A DNA stretch of 64,000 nucleotides from a virus: the IMG/VR virus record IMGVR_UViG_3300048014_000057, positions 1-64,000 of that record; one strand, given 5' to 3'. The translations under genes and the position numbers were made by a program. Below the pieces are notes generated by a model, which worked only from the letters and a program-made list of their open reading frames with translations, did not search any database and was not told the origin of the DNA. Positions 47,820-56,151 of the stretch are shown here, one piece after another. Within the stretch, counting starts at the first letter, position 1, and every line of letters starts with the position of its first letter.

Positions 47820-48492
47820 TTTTATTTTCCTTTGCTTTTTCTTTGGCTCTTTCTTTACCTTCTTTAAAAGGATTTAAAAGTCTACCTAAAACATATCCAT
47901 TTTTTTCAGCTTCTTCTAAAGAAACTAAAAAATCTTTGACTCCATTATTATACCATCTTTTTCCTTTATTTGGTTCAATAGGAACGAGAATTGGCCTTTC
48001 TTGATTAAATTTTTTAAGAAGTTCCTCTGTTTCATCTGGAATTACATCTTCTTTTTCTTCTCTTTTTTCAGGTAACATACCAGGATATGCATCACATATC
48101 AAGTCATATGTTATTCCAGGATAAGGTAAAGATTTATCTTTCATATAAATTAATAATTCTGCATCTTCCGAATGAAGAGATTCTAATAATTGAATAAAAA
48201 GATTTTCTCTTTTTTGTTGATTTAATTTATCATTTCCTCCTTTACAAAAAATATATAATTTTCTATATTCTCTATAAAGTTTTGAATCTAAATCCGCATT
48301 TTCATTAAAAGAAGTATAAATCATTGGACCTTTAGGAAGTAACCATTCTACTCCTGGGTGTAAAGCTCCCTGAATAATATATCTTAGAGGTTCGTTATAA
48401 ATTGTCCTAAGATATTCAATTTGAATAGGTTTTCCTCTAATTTGTAAATCTGAAGCAGTTTTTAATAATAATGAAATTCTGGTAGGTTGCAT
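47803..48492 (-). CDS. Conserved T4-like phage protein (DUF6433-like)
   Basis: 229 residues. The segment KLYREYRKLYIFCKGGNDKL, then FIQLLESLHSEDAELLIYMK and LPYPGITYDLICDAYPGMLP, is a pattern conserved in T4-like marine phages. The C-terminus (KRWYNNGVKDFLVS, NGYVLGRLLNPFK) is the same small module found in the seg-like endonuclease at 14019 and in 3235-3573. It sits between rnh and phoH, so a replication-linked role is possible. Function unknown. Confidence 0.72.
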   Translation of the reverse strand: MQPTRISLLLKTASDLQIRGKPIQIEYLRTIYNEPLRYIIQGALHPGVEWLLPKGPMIYTSFNENADLDSKLYREYRKLYIFCKGGNDKLNQQKRENLFIQLLESLHSEDAELLIYMKDKSLPYPGITYDLICDAYPGMLPEKREEKEDVIPDETEELLKKFNQERPILVPIEPNKGKRWYNNGVKDFLVSLEEAEKNGYVLGRLLNPFKEGKERAKEKAKENKNDYNL

Positions 48493-48504
48493 TTTTTTCC
48501 TTTT

Positions 48505-49338
48505 TTAAAAATCTTGTATATTCGATAATTGCTCTTTTAAATTATGTTGTATAAAATAATTTATTAAATTTTTTTTCTTTTTATTTATTTGATTTTGGTA
48601 AGATTCTAATATATTTTCTTGGATATCTTTAGGAGTCATGGATAAATCAATTAATTTTCTATTAAAATTAAATCTTTCTTGATATTCTTCTGGAATATTT
48701 TTTTCTTTCCACCATAAATCAATTTTATTTTGAAAAACTGGTTTTTGTCTTTTACCCAAAGCAATTGAATCCAAAGAAGAAAATATATTAGGAATAGAGT
48801 CAGAAGTACAACCTTTTATAATATTTTCAAAAAGATACTTATTAGGATCATTTGTTTCATAATATTTTTTATCTACTGTAGAATATTGTTTTACATTAGG
48901 ATATTTTTGTAATGAAATAAAATCTTTATCTCGACTTATTATTAATATAGGTTCTTTATAAGATTTATTTACCAGAAATCCTATAATATCATCACTTTCA
49001 GCTTTATCAACTTCAATTACAGGATATTTAAAATTATCTGATATTTCCTTTTTAATTTTATCCATGTAAATATATAGATCAGACCAATTTACAGAAGATT
49101 TATCTCTGTCTTTTTTTCTTTTAATTTTATAATAGGGAAATAAATCTTTTCTCCAATAATCTCTAGAATCACAAGAAATAATTAATTGTCCATATTCTGA
49201 AAACTTTTGTTTTACTGATTTAATTGAATTTAAAACCATATGTCGAATTAGGTCTTCATTTAATTCGACAGTTTCATTCATAAACAAATATTGCATAATA
49301 TTTGCAATGAGTGTCCCGTTAAAATCCATAATTAACAA
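48505..49338 (-). CDS. rnh: RNase H / 5'-3' exonuclease, T4 rnh family
   Basis: 277 residues (T4 RNase H 305). A FEN-1-family nuclease that removes RNA primers of lagging strands. Metal-binding acids are present: Asp in LIMDFNGTLI, CDSRDYWRKDLFPYYKIKRK, VIEVDKAESDDIIG and ISRDKDFISLQ. The helix-hairpin region is GCTSDSIPNIF. Lies in the replication region upstream of phoH. Confidence 0.9.
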   Translation of the reverse strand: MLIMDFNGTLIANIMQYLFMNETVELNEDLIRHMVLNSIKSVKQKFSEYGQLIISCDSRDYWRKDLFPYYKIKRKKDRDKSSVNWSDLYIYMDKIKKEISDNFKYPVIEVDKAESDDIIGFLVNKSYKEPILIISRDKDFISLQKYPNVKQYSTVDKKYYETNDPNKYLFENIIKGCTSDSIPNIFSSLDSIALGKRQKPVFQNKIDLWWKEKNIPEEYQERFNFNRKLIDLSMTPKDIQENILESYQNQINKKKKNLINYFIQHNLKEQLSNIQDF

Positions 49339-49370
49339 ATTAATTATACTCCATTAAAATCATATAAAAT

Positions 49371-49517
49371 TTATTTTCCAAATCCAAATAATAAGCAAAA
49401 ATAAGCTAATACAATAAACATACAAAATAATTTATATTTTATTTTGTATGAATATAAACAATATAAAGAAACTGACATACAAAACATAAATAAAATAGAA
49501 CCACATAATTCTTTCAT
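49371..49517 (-). CDS. Small two-helix membrane protein
   Basis: 48 residues with two hydrophobic segments (ILFMFCMSVSLYCLYSY and FCMFIVLAYFCLLFGF) separated by a basic turn (KIKYK). Starts 3 bp after the glycosyltransferase stop. Function unknown. Confidence 0.55.
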   Translation of the reverse strand: MKELCGSILFMFCMSVSLYCLYSYKIKYKLFCMFIVLAYFCLLFGFGK

Positions 49518-49519
49518 TT

Positions 49520-50479
49520 TTATCTCTTATAATCGAAAACTACTTCATTTTTTTCAAAGGCACGAGGTAAGTCCTTAAGTTGATTTAAAAGACCTTCCCA
49601 CTGAACTTTTCGAAAATTCCAATTATGAATTTGATCAACATAACCTTTTTGACCTTTTAAACGTAATTCTAAGTTTTTCTCATTTAGAAGAGAATCAATT
49701 GCTAATTTTGTAGCATTAAAAAAAGAAATTGCGTGTTTTTGTAAATCTTCCTGATATTGATATTGAAATGTCCAATTTGCAGAAGTTTCATAAAGAGCCC
49801 CATAATTAGAATGAACACAAAGTAAACCTGCCGACATTGCTTCTATTAGACATAAACAGCTACATTCTTGCCAAATAGAAGGATACACAAAAATATGGGA
49901 ATTTCGTAGGGCTTCTCTTACAACAGAATTTTCCTGACTTCCATGATAATTAATCGAAGGATGTTGTCTACAAAAATCAAATAATTGTTCATATTCTTTA
50001 TCTCTTTGATCCCAACCATAAAGTTTGAATGAAGAATAAACATCTAATTCAACATTAGGATAAAACTTTAATAATTCTGGAAATACAGAAACAAGAATAT
50101 TTAAACCTCTATGGGGAGTAGGGGTATAGATTAACCTAATCTTATCTGTTGGTTTATAATAAGAGACATTTTCAATAGGGATAATAGAATTTTCAATTAC
50201 CAAACATTTTGACCATGGAATTTTAAATTTATTAATAAAAGATTGCATTTGCCAATTTGATACGAATACAATAAGATGAAATTTCTTCCATCCTCCGTTA
50301 TCAAGATAATTTAGCTGAGGGTCTTCTGCTAAATCGTGAATATAAGCAATTCTTATTTTACTTTCATCTAAAGGTTCTGTAAGCCGAGTAGGAATAATTT
50401 GAAAATTTGATAATAATTCTTCTGATAATGATTCTTTTAATCTATTCATTAAAAGTTCTGTTCCACCTTTAGCCGTCAA
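49520..50479 (-). CDS. Family 4-type (GT-B) glycosyltransferase
   Basis: 319 residues. TTG start at 50479 with GGGAG seven bases upstream. The C-terminal donor-binding domain shows RLIYTPTPHRGLNILVSVFP, YPSIWQECSCLCLIEAMSAG and the E-x7-E pattern (ECSCLCLIE). The N-terminal domain is short (GGTELLMNRL, YIHDLAEDP). Phage GT-B enzymes modify phage DNA or host surface sugars; which applies is not visible. Gene order with the small protein at 50481-50642 is common in T4-like marine phages. Confidence 0.85.
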   Translation of the reverse strand: MTAKGGTELLMNRLKESLSEELLSNFQIIPTRLTEPLDESKIRIAYIHDLAEDPQLNYLDNGGWKKFHLIVFVSNWQMQSFINKFKIPWSKCLVIENSIIPIENVSYYKPTDKIRLIYTPTPHRGLNILVSVFPELLKFYPNVELDVYSSFKLYGWDQRDKEYEQLFDFCRQHPSINYHGSQENSVVREALRNSHIFVYPSIWQECSCLCLIEAMSAGLLCVHSNYGALYETSANWTFQYQYQEDLQKHAISFFNATKLAIDSLLNEKNLELRLKGQKGYVDQIHNWNFRKVQWEGLLNQLKDLPRAFEKNEVVFDYKR

Positions 50480-50480
50480 T

Positions 50481-50642
50481 TTATTTCTCCCAACGATCTG
50501 CTGCTTGTTTAATTGTTAAATCCGGTACAATTTGATCAGAATATTTTCCTACGGTAGCATAAGTAACTACCCTAACAAAACACCAATAAACTAACCTTTT
50601 TGGAAGTTTATAAGCTATATTCATTATTAATTTATCTAACAT
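50481..50642 (-). CDS. Conserved small phage protein
   Basis: 53 residues, MLDKLIMNIAYKLPKRLVYW then VVTYATVGKYSDQIVPDLTI and AADRWE. This pattern (LPKRLVYWC, A-T-x-G-x-Y, V-x-x-L) recurs as a short gene in T4-like phages. Its end carries the ribosome site of the glycosyltransferase. Function unknown. Confidence 0.7.
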   Translation of the reverse strand: MLDKLIMNIAYKLPKRLVYWCFVRVVTYATVGKYSDQIVPDLTIKQAADRWEK

Positions 50643-51146
50643 TTATTCTCCTAAGTTTTTGATTGAATTAATAGTTAAGATTGTATGAAATCCTTCCGAA
50701 TGAGTAGGAAATTCAAAAGATTTCTTCATACTTTCTACAACAGAAGAAGGAATTGTTTTTCCAGAACGAGAATTAAGTCTTTTATTATATATTTCTTCAT
50801 CTGGGCATTCAATAACAATAGCTATTTTTTTATAATTTTTTGGAATTAGATCAAGAATTTTTTTTCTGGATTTTACGGTTAAATTTGTCCTATCAACAAG
50901 AATATTTTTATTTTCTAAAACTGACTTTTTAATTATATCAAAAAATATATTTGTTGCTTCTTTAATATTACTTTCAAAAATTTCATTATAAGTTTTACCT
51001 TCTAAAACAGCAATTCTTTCTAAAATTCCATCAGAAGAACAAATAACACCATTATTATGAAAATAATTTTGACTTATCCAAGTAGATTTTCCAGAGGCGG
51101 GAAAACCTACCATCATATAAAAATATGGTCCTAAAATTAAAGACAT
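50643..51146 (-). CDS. P-loop kinase, polynucleotide-kinase-like
   Basis: 167 residues. Walker A GFPASGKST (14-22), the DRTNLTVKSRKKIL element and the lid region RSGKTIPSSVVESM match the 5'-kinase domain of T4 Pnk and related AAA_33 kinases. There is no phosphatase domain. It would phosphorylate 5'-OH ends of RNA or DNA, for instance in tRNA repair; no RNA ligase is seen in the window. Overlaps the deaminase gene by 10 bp. Confidence 0.82.
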   Translation of the reverse strand: MSLILGPYFYMMVGFPASGKSTWISQNYFHNNGVICSSDGILERIAVLEGKTYNEIFESNIKEATNIFFDIIKKSVLENKNILVDRTNLTVKSRKKILDLIPKNYKKIAIVIECPDEEIYNKRLNSRSGKTIPSSVVESMKKSFEFPTHSEGFHTILTINSIKNLGE

Positions 51147-51544
51147 CGAAATCCTTCTTTATTTTCTTCTGTATAATAACAATTTTTAAATTCAAATGTA
51201 GAAATTGCCCTATAACAACCTAAGCATGGACGACATAAACCAGAAATATAAGAGCCACGAGGTTTAGTTTTTTTTACTCTACAAACAAAAATAGAACATT
51301 TCTTAAAATCTTCAATATCGATCTTTTTATAAATATTTTTAATAGCACAAACTTCTGCATGTAAAAAAATAGAATTAGAATTTCTAGAATATTTCTTTTG
51401 AAAAGGATGGGTTTTCAAAAAATTCTGTCCAAATGAAATAATATCGTTTTTGTAGGTAATGCAAGAAACTATTTTTGCATTACCTACACTTTCAATATCT
51501 GAAGCCATATTGAACAATAAATTAAAAATCTTAGATTGATCCAT
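51137..51544 (-). CDS. Cytidine/dCMP deaminase family protein
   Basis: 135 residues. Zinc-binding motifs: LHAEVCAIKN (His62, Glu64) and GLCRPCLGCYRA (Cys107, Cys110). dCMP deaminase converts dCMP to dUMP for thymidylate synthesis. The protein is shorter than T4 Cd (193), so substrate choice between dCMP, cytidine or another base is uncertain. First gene of an operon behind a TTGACA-N17-TATGCT promoter. Confidence 0.82.
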   Translation of the reverse strand: MDQSKIFNLLFNMASDIESVGNAKIVSCITYKNDIISFGQNFLKTHPFQKKYSRNSNSIFLHAEVCAIKNIYKKIDIEDFKKCSIFVCRVKKTKPRGSYISGLCRPCLGCYRAISTFEFKNCYYTEENKEGFRCL

Positions 51545-51575
51545 AATAATTAGTCCATTTCAGTTGCTACTTAAG

Positions 51576-51604
51576 AGCATAGATCAATTTTTTAGAAATG
51601 TCAA
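51576..51604 (-). promoter_or_regulatory. Early-type promoter of the deaminase-kinase operon
   Basis: TTGACA (51604-51599), 17-bp spacer, TATGCT (51581-51576) on the minus strand, about 32 bp before ATG 51544. Confidence 0.75.
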
Positions 51605-51613
51605 GAAAATATT

Positions 51614-51783
51614 TGGCTCCTAGTGTGGGTAACGATCCCACCTAAACATTGCTTAATTTTACAATACATTATTTTAGTATTGTTTAATCTTCCAATACAT
51701 TATTTCAGTATGGACCACTAACTTATAATATATTATAAGTCGTTAATCAGGCAAGTCCTTGCACCATGCTTGGATTCCTAGGA
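51614..51783 (-). ncRNA. Candidate tRNA-like structured RNA
   Basis: Non-coding gap of ~310 bp. On the minus strand, ends TCCTAGG (51783-51777) and ACTAGGA (51624-51618) pair over six bases and are followed by G-CCA, like an acceptor stem. A T-arm-like hairpin (GTGGG-ATCGTTA-CCCAC) precedes the 3' strand. The interior is not a cloverleaf: it holds GCAA-GGAC-TTGC, a 20-bp perfect palindrome (ACTTATAATA/TATTATAAGT) and two near-repeat hairpins (CAATAC...GTATTG). It could be a tRNA with a large insertion or a novel TLS. Orientation is inferred from the acceptor/CCA layout. Confidence 0.5.
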
Positions 51784-51857
51784 AAACTCTATTATTTATC
51801 TAATGTAGATAACCAAAAAGTATTAAAATTAAAATAATTATTATAACTAAAGTTATA

Positions 51858-52178
51858 TTATTCATTTAAATCTTCTCCCAAAGCTGTAAGATAAAGATCA
51901 AGTAATTCTTGTTCTTCTTCTCTTTCTTCCCGATCTTTTTTACGAAGTTTTAAAATAATTTTGACAATTTTTGCATCAAAACCAACACCTTTAACTTCTG
52001 TAAATACTTCTTTAATTTGTTCTGAAATATCTTTCTTTTGTTCTTCTAAGTTTTCAATTCTTTTGATAAAATCTAGAAGTGCCTCACTATTAAGTGTTGA
52101 TGCAGATTTAATTGTCTCTTCCTCCTTAATATCTTCCCTAAGAGCATTTTCTAAATCTGAGGATGTTGTATATGACAT
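51858..52178 (-). CDS. gapR: GapR (DUF2312) homologue
   Basis: 106 residues. [40 protein letters not shown] and [20 protein letters not shown] match GapR along its whole length, including the terminal LYLTALG. GapR is an alphaproteobacterial nucleoid protein that binds overtwisted DNA ahead of replication and transcription and stimulates topoisomerases. The phage copy has an extra ~30-residue acidic N-terminus. It sits between the tRNA-like RNA and uvsX, consistent with a replication role. Confidence 0.92.
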   Translation of the reverse strand: MSYTTSSDLENALREDIKEEETIKSASTLNSEALLDFIKRIENLEEQKKDISEQIKEVFTEVKGVGFDAKIVKIILKLRKKDREEREEEQELLDLYLTALGEDLNE

Positions 52179-52398
52179 TTTTTTTCTCCTTTATAATAAA
52201 TTTTAAAGTTTCTGGATAGATTTCAGAATATTCCCAATAATTTATAAAAGTGTCATTTATGTTATAGATATATTTTTTAAATATCCATTCTAACCAAATA
52301 TATTTTCCATTTTTTAATCTAACAGGATACCATGCAAACCAAATATATCCATTGGTATTTCTTGTATATTCTTCATAATAAGTTTTTCCAAATTTCAT
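52138..52398 (-). CDS. Hypothetical aromatic-rich protein
   Basis: 86 residues, many Trp and Tyr ([20 protein letters not shown]). Its 3' end overlaps the GapR start by 41 bp and contains the GapR ribosome site. Function unknown. Confidence 0.6.
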   Translation of the reverse strand: MKFGKTYYEEYTRNTNGYIWFAWYPVRLKNGKYIWLEWIFKKYIYNINDTFINYWEYSEIYPETLKFIIKEKKNVIYNILRFRKCS

Positions 52399-52407
52399 TT
52401 TATGTCT

Positions 52408-52533
52408 CTAACGTTGAGGTTTAACAAATACCAGAGAATTATCCTCAAGTCTATAAATATCCCATCCAGGATATTTTTTCTTAAATTCTGCAAAAAATTT
52501 AATATCTATTTGTGCTAAGACTTTTTTAATCAT
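52408..52533 (-). CDS. Hypothetical small protein
   Basis: 41 residues (MIKKVLAQIDIKFFAEFKKK then YPGWDIYRLEDNSLVFVKPQ). Overlaps the end of uvsX by 8 bp, so it is probably coupled to it. Function unknown. Confidence 0.6.
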   Translation of the reverse strand: MIKKVLAQIDIKFFAEFKKKYPGWDIYRLEDNSLVFVKPQR

Positions 52534-53527
52534 TTAATTGATATTCTTTCTTAATCCATTCATTAATATTTGTTTCTTTAAATAAAGTTGTCCAAAATAC
52601 ATCATCATTTTCTATTTCTTTTCTTTTAAAGTCAACTCCTAATTTATCAGAACGAGAAAATTTTTGTGCGGTAACTTTTGTTAGATATCCAGCTTCTAAG
52701 GCTAAATCAAACATACCCGACCATTTTTGAATTCCACCATCAAAATCTACTGTAATAGGTACTTTAGAACCTTCTCTAACAAATCTAGATTTTTCTATTC
52801 GAATGGTAAAATTATATCCTAATAATTCTTTATCGGCATCTTTATTTTGAGATTTTGAAATAATCCAAATTATATTTGCTCCATAAATTCCACCAGAACC
52901 TCCTGATACTATCTCTTTAGAATATAAATCTAAAGTATCATAGGTATGATTAATAGCAATTACATAAATATCTTTTAATGCTACTCTTGGTCCAATCATT
53001 CTAAATAATGATTTCATTTTTTTAGAACGTGTTAAATCGACTGTTCCTTTACCTTCTTTGGCATCTGTAATTTCTTTAATAGAGGCAAGATTACCCAAAG
53101 AATCAATAAGAATTAATAATTTATCACCCTTTTCAACAGAATCAATTTGATTAACAATGTCAGAATTTAATTGATCTAAATCAACTACAGGAGTATGAAC
53201 AATATTTTCCACATTTAATTTATTAAAATAACTTTCTGGTGTACCAAATTCAGAATCATAGAAAAGAACAGCCCCTTGTGGAAATTTAGAAATAAACGTA
53301 TTTGTTAATTCAATGGCAAATTTTGATTTAAAATGTTTAGATTTTGCAGCAATTTGTAATATACCAGGAGGCATTCCACCTTCCAAAGCATCACCAGTCA
53401 AAGCAATATTAAGGCAAGGATAAGGAGTTGTAAGTAATTTTTTTTGTTCAAACACTTTAGAATTTTTTAAAGTGGAAGTTTCTTTAATAGTTGAATTTTT
53501 TAATAAACGTTCTGATAGAGATACCAA
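52526..53527 (-). CDS. uvsX: RecA-like recombinase UvsX
   Basis: 333 residues (T4 UvsX 391). Catalyses strand exchange in phage recombination-dependent replication. Walker A is the UvsX-type AAKSKHFKSKF, Walker B LLILIDSLGNL, with AVLFYDSEFGTPESYF and VIAINHTYDT in RecA core positions and the GGSGGIYGANIIWIISKS loop. Lies in the T4-like recombination/replication region with 43 and 46. Confidence 0.93.
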   Translation of the reverse strand: MVSLSERLLKNSTIKETSTLKNSKVFEQKKLLTTPYPCLNIALTGDALEGGMPPGILQIAAKSKHFKSKFAIELTNTFISKFPQGAVLFYDSEFGTPESYFNKLNVENIVHTPVVDLDQLNSDIVNQIDSVEKGDKLLILIDSLGNLASIKEITDAKEGKGTVDLTRSKKMKSLFRMIGPRVALKDIYVIAINHTYDTLDLYSKEIVSGGSGGIYGANIIWIISKSQNKDADKELLGYNFTIRIEKSRFVREGSKVPITVDFDGGIQKWSGMFDLALEAGYLTKVTAQKFSRSDKLGVDFKRKEIENDDVFWTTLFKETNINEWIKKEYQLND

Positions 53528-53545
53528 TTAATTTTCCTTTTCTTA

Positions 53546-54346
53546 TTATTCTAAAATTTTATCATCAAAAGTGAATGTATCATCTTTTCTAGGAATAAAC
53601 AAGTTTTTTTTCTTAATCTGAGAAAATGAAAATTGTGATGCTATCAATAATACAAGAGCAAGAGGATCAAAAACAAAAATAATAATAGAAATTATATATC
53701 TTACTGTTTCTTCTAATTGTTCTTTGTTAGAATTACCAAAAAACATTTTAGAGATATAAAGCAATGGTCCAAAACGAGAATCTATTACAGCATTAGAATT
53801 ATCTGTATTAATTTTATTAATTTTAAGATTTTCTATAATTTCCATATGTTTATTTTTTTCATCAAGTAAAGAATCTCTTGTTTTTTTTTGAATACTTCCT
53901 TGTTGGATAGAAGTTAAAACTTTACCTTGTTGTATTAATTTAGCAAGAGAATTATCTATTTGTAAAATTTGAGAATCAATATCTTTTATTATTGAATTTT
54001 CATTTTCTATTTTAGATTGTATAATTTCTATTTGTGATGTTTGAGAATTATTAATAATTTCTTGCTGAATATGAGCATTAGAAAGAAATCCGAAAATTCC
54101 AATAGAATTAACGAACATCAAAATAAGAATAGAAATTACAAGATATGTTTTAACAAGAAATGGAGAATGCCAATTTTTATGTAGAAAAATAACAGATGCA
54201 ACTTTTCCTAACTCTAAAATCACGCCCATGATAATAACAGGAATCACAGCACCAGGAAATATCGTGGTAAGACCAGTTATTGAAAAAAAGGCCGAAACAC
54301 AAGAAATAGAAAGAGCTATAATAAGTGTTAAAATTCCTATTAAAAT
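53546..54346 (-). CDS. Membrane protein with central coiled coil
   Basis: Up to 266 residues. From GTG 54247 the protein starts MIPVIIMGVILELGKVASVI, but the frame stays open upstream and encodes a further hydrophobic helix (ILIGILTLIIALSISCVSAF) and SITGLTTIFPGAVIPV. This matches the N-terminus of a membrane protein common in T4-like marine phages. The only start candidates there are ATT 54346 or ATA 54349, next to the previous stop. Segments: N-terminal helices, a ~70-residue coiled coil (QSKIENENSIIKDIDSQILQ) and C-terminal helices (YIISIIIFVFDPLALVLLIA). Function unknown. Confidence 0.7.
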   Translation of the reverse strand: MLIGILTLIIALSISCVSAFFSITGLTTIFPGAVIPVIIMGVILELGKVASVIFLHKNWHSPFLVKTYLVISILILMFVNSIGIFGFLSNAHIQQEIINNSQTSQIEIIQSKIENENSIIKDIDSQILQIDNSLAKLIQQGKVLTSIQQGSIQKKTRDSLLDEKNKHMEIIENLKINKINTDNSNAVIDSRFGPLLYISKMFFGNSNKEQLEETVRYIISIIIFVFDPLALVLLIASQFSFSQIKKKNLFIPRKDDTFTFDDKILE

Positions 54347-54930
54347 TATTCTATACTCATATTTTTAATGGTTTCATACATATCTAATTTTAAATTTTCA
54401 TATTTTTCTTTTGCTTTTTTAATATCTTCAGCAGTAGGAAGTTTTTTCTTTACAATTTTTTCATTTTCTTTCAATTTTTGTTGTTCAATACAAGAAACAA
54501 TATTATTAATTTCTTCTTCTGGTATCTCTTCTTCTTCAGTAGGACTTCCAAAGGAAAATTCTAAATCTTTCATAGTTACTTTGGTAATTTCTTTAGTATC
54601 TTGATTATAAAAAGGAATTTCTGTTTCTGGTGTAAATCCAGAAGTCATAAACATAAACATATTTTGACGTAAAAATTCTTGTTTTACATTTATCAATAAT
54701 TCAATTAAATATAAATAATTATTTTTATTTTTTTCTTTTCTAAATTCATTTTCTTCTGTATCACCAATATTTTTAACTCTGGCAACAATAGCCTCAATTA
54801 AATTTTTTTGATCAGAACTTAAATCAATATTAAATTTAAGTTTAGGCGTTGTATTTTCTTCATAATTTTTTTCTTTTTGATATTCTTCTTGATAATCCTG
54901 AAGATCATTCATTATTCTATCAATATTCAT
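54346..54930 (-). CDS. Hypothetical charged helical protein
   Basis: 194 residues, Lys/Glu-rich helices (NLIEAIVARVKNIGDTEENE; EDIKKAKEKYENLKLDMYET). The middle resembles scaffold-like or chaperone-like proteins but no family is recognised. Stop overlaps the inferred start of the membrane protein; the start is coupled to 54930-55199. Confidence 0.7.
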   Translation of the reverse strand: MNIDRIMNDLQDYQEEYQKEKNYEENTTPKLKFNIDLSSDQKNLIEAIVARVKNIGDTEENEFRKEKNKNNYLYLIELLINVKQEFLRQNMFMFMTSGFTPETEIPFYNQDTKEITKVTMKDLEFSFGSPTEEEEIPEEEINNIVSCIEQQKLKENEKIVKKKLPTAEDIKKAKEKYENLKLDMYETIKNMSIE

Positions 54931-55199
54931 TATTCCTCCATATATTTTTGTAATTTATTCATAAGATCAGTGACTTTTTCCGCTCTTGTTGGCCAATAAA
55001 GATAAGGTTTAAGAGGGTCTTGTCTTAAATGCTCAAATAAAGGCCAAAGCATTTTTTTAATACCAATAAGTTTTCTTTGAACATCAGTTAATTGATCTGT
55101 TTTTTTGTTAAGAGCTTCTTTTTCTGCTTTCTTAACATCATCTTCACTCATGGCGTTAAAACCAAAATCCCAAATTAATGTTTCTTCTGTATCGTCCAT
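54930..55199 (-). CDS. Conserved small T4-like phage protein
   Basis: 89 residues: MDDTEETLIWDFGFNAMSED followed by IKKMLWPLFEHLRQDPLKPY and LYWPTRAEKVTDLMNKLQKY. The opening acidic 'WDFGF' and closing 'KPYLYWP' patterns recur in T4-like marine phages. Function unknown. Overlaps both neighbours by one base. Confidence 0.7.
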   Translation of the reverse strand: MDDTEETLIWDFGFNAMSEDDVKKAEKEALNKKTDQLTDVQRKLIGIKKMLWPLFEHLRQDPLKPYLYWPTRAEKVTDLMNKLQKYMEE

Positions 55200-55417
55200 T
55201 ATTTTTTTCCCTTAAGTTGTAATTTTATATAATCCAAATATCCATCTTTATAATATCTTTTACAATACATTTCATCTGGTAAAGATTTTAAAAATAATCC
55301 CATAAAATGTTCTTCTTCTTCATCCATTAATTCTTTAATATCCCGAAGAACATTTTTTTCTGTTGGTTCTATATAATAATCTTCTGATAATGCTTGGTCT
55401 GAAAAATGATCATTCAT
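55199..55417 (-). CDS. Hypothetical small acidic protein
   Basis: 72 residues (EPTEKNVLRDIKELMDEEEE; PDEMYCKRYYKDGYLDYIKL). In an operon running from the 55772 gene to uvsX with very short or overlapping junctions. Function unknown. Confidence 0.65.
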   Translation of the reverse strand: MNDHFSDQALSEDYYIEPTEKNVLRDIKELMDEEEEHFMGLFLKSLPDEMYCKRYYKDGYLDYIKLQLKGKK

Positions 55418-55772
55418 TTAATTTATCTATAATCTCCTGAAATTCTTTTGAAAACTTACAATTTTTGGGAGCATCTTTAAACATAGGTGCAATTTGTTCT
55501 TTTGTAAAGCCCGCAAGTCCACATCCAATATCAACAACATTAAAAGTAAGTTCTGGATTATTTATTGCAAAACTAATAAAATTATCCACATAATATTTAA
55601 TTTGTTTTAATGACAAAGAATTTATATTAAAATCTTTGGTAGGAATGGCATAGGAATTTCCTTGTAATCCTACTCCTTGACCATAAATTGCACCATGATA
55701 TTTCCTTGCATGTAAAGCAGAGCCAGCTCCATGAATTCCGGCTTCGTTGCTACCAAATGTGAAGATGTCCAT
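55410..55772 (-). CDS. Macro-domain-like phage protein
   Basis: 120 residues: FTFGSNEAGIHGAGSALHAR, GAIYGQGVGLQGNSYAIPTK and VVDIGCGLAGFTKEQIAPMF. The pattern (FGSN-AG-HG-G-A, G-G-GL-G-SYAIPTKD, IGCGLAG) is a phage and bacterial family related to macro domains, which bind ADP-ribose. It is notable beside a phage with ADP-ribosyltransferases, but no link is shown. Confidence 0.78.
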   Translation of the reverse strand: MDIFTFGSNEAGIHGAGSALHARKYHGAIYGQGVGLQGNSYAIPTKDFNINSLSLKQIKYYVDNFISFAINNPELTFNVVDIGCGLAGFTKEQIAPMFKDAPKNCKFSKEFQEIIDKLNE

Positions 55773-55812
55773 TTCTATTTCTCCAATTATTACAGATAGT
55801 TACATTGTATTT

Positions 55813-56139
55813 TCATGCAAAATTATTATTAGTTGCAGATGAATTTTCTCTTTTTAATCTAAGATTTTTTAAATCTATAGAAGAATATTTTACAATAGAA
55901 GGGTAATCTTTAATATAAAATCCACTCTTTGTAAAGTCTTTTTTTATTAAATATTTATGAGGATGAATTATTTTTTCATAATTTTCCCCTAAAATAATCC
56001 CTATTTTATCATAGATGTAATCAGAAATTATAGCATCATCCATAATATAATAAAGATATGAATGAATAAGAAAATGCGGAACAGACATATTATGATTTTT
56101 TTCAACTAATTCTAGTACATGATTATCATGATACATCAT
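55813..56139 (-). CDS. Hypothetical protein
   Basis: 108 residues (MSVPHFLIHSYLYYIMDDAI; EKIIHPHKYLIKKDFTKSGF). Follows the DNA polymerase gene by 12 bp, so probably co-transcribed. Function unknown. Confidence 0.65.
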   Translation of the reverse strand: MMYHDNHVLELVEKNHNMSVPHFLIHSYLYYIMDDAIISDYIYDKIGIILGENYEKIIHPHKYLIKKDFTKSGFYIKDYPSIVKYSSIDLKNLRLKRENSSATNNNFA

Positions 56140-56151
56140 TTAGACTAATCC

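Noticed and set aside
50643-51146. Full T4 polynucleotide kinase-phosphatase
   Set aside because: Only the kinase P-loop and lid are present; the length leaves no space for the phosphatase domain.
51614-51783. A second tmRNA or a group I intron
   Set aside because: No tag-like frame, no GGATTCGAC-type sequence near the 5' end, no P-Q-R-S intron core, and it does not interrupt a gene.
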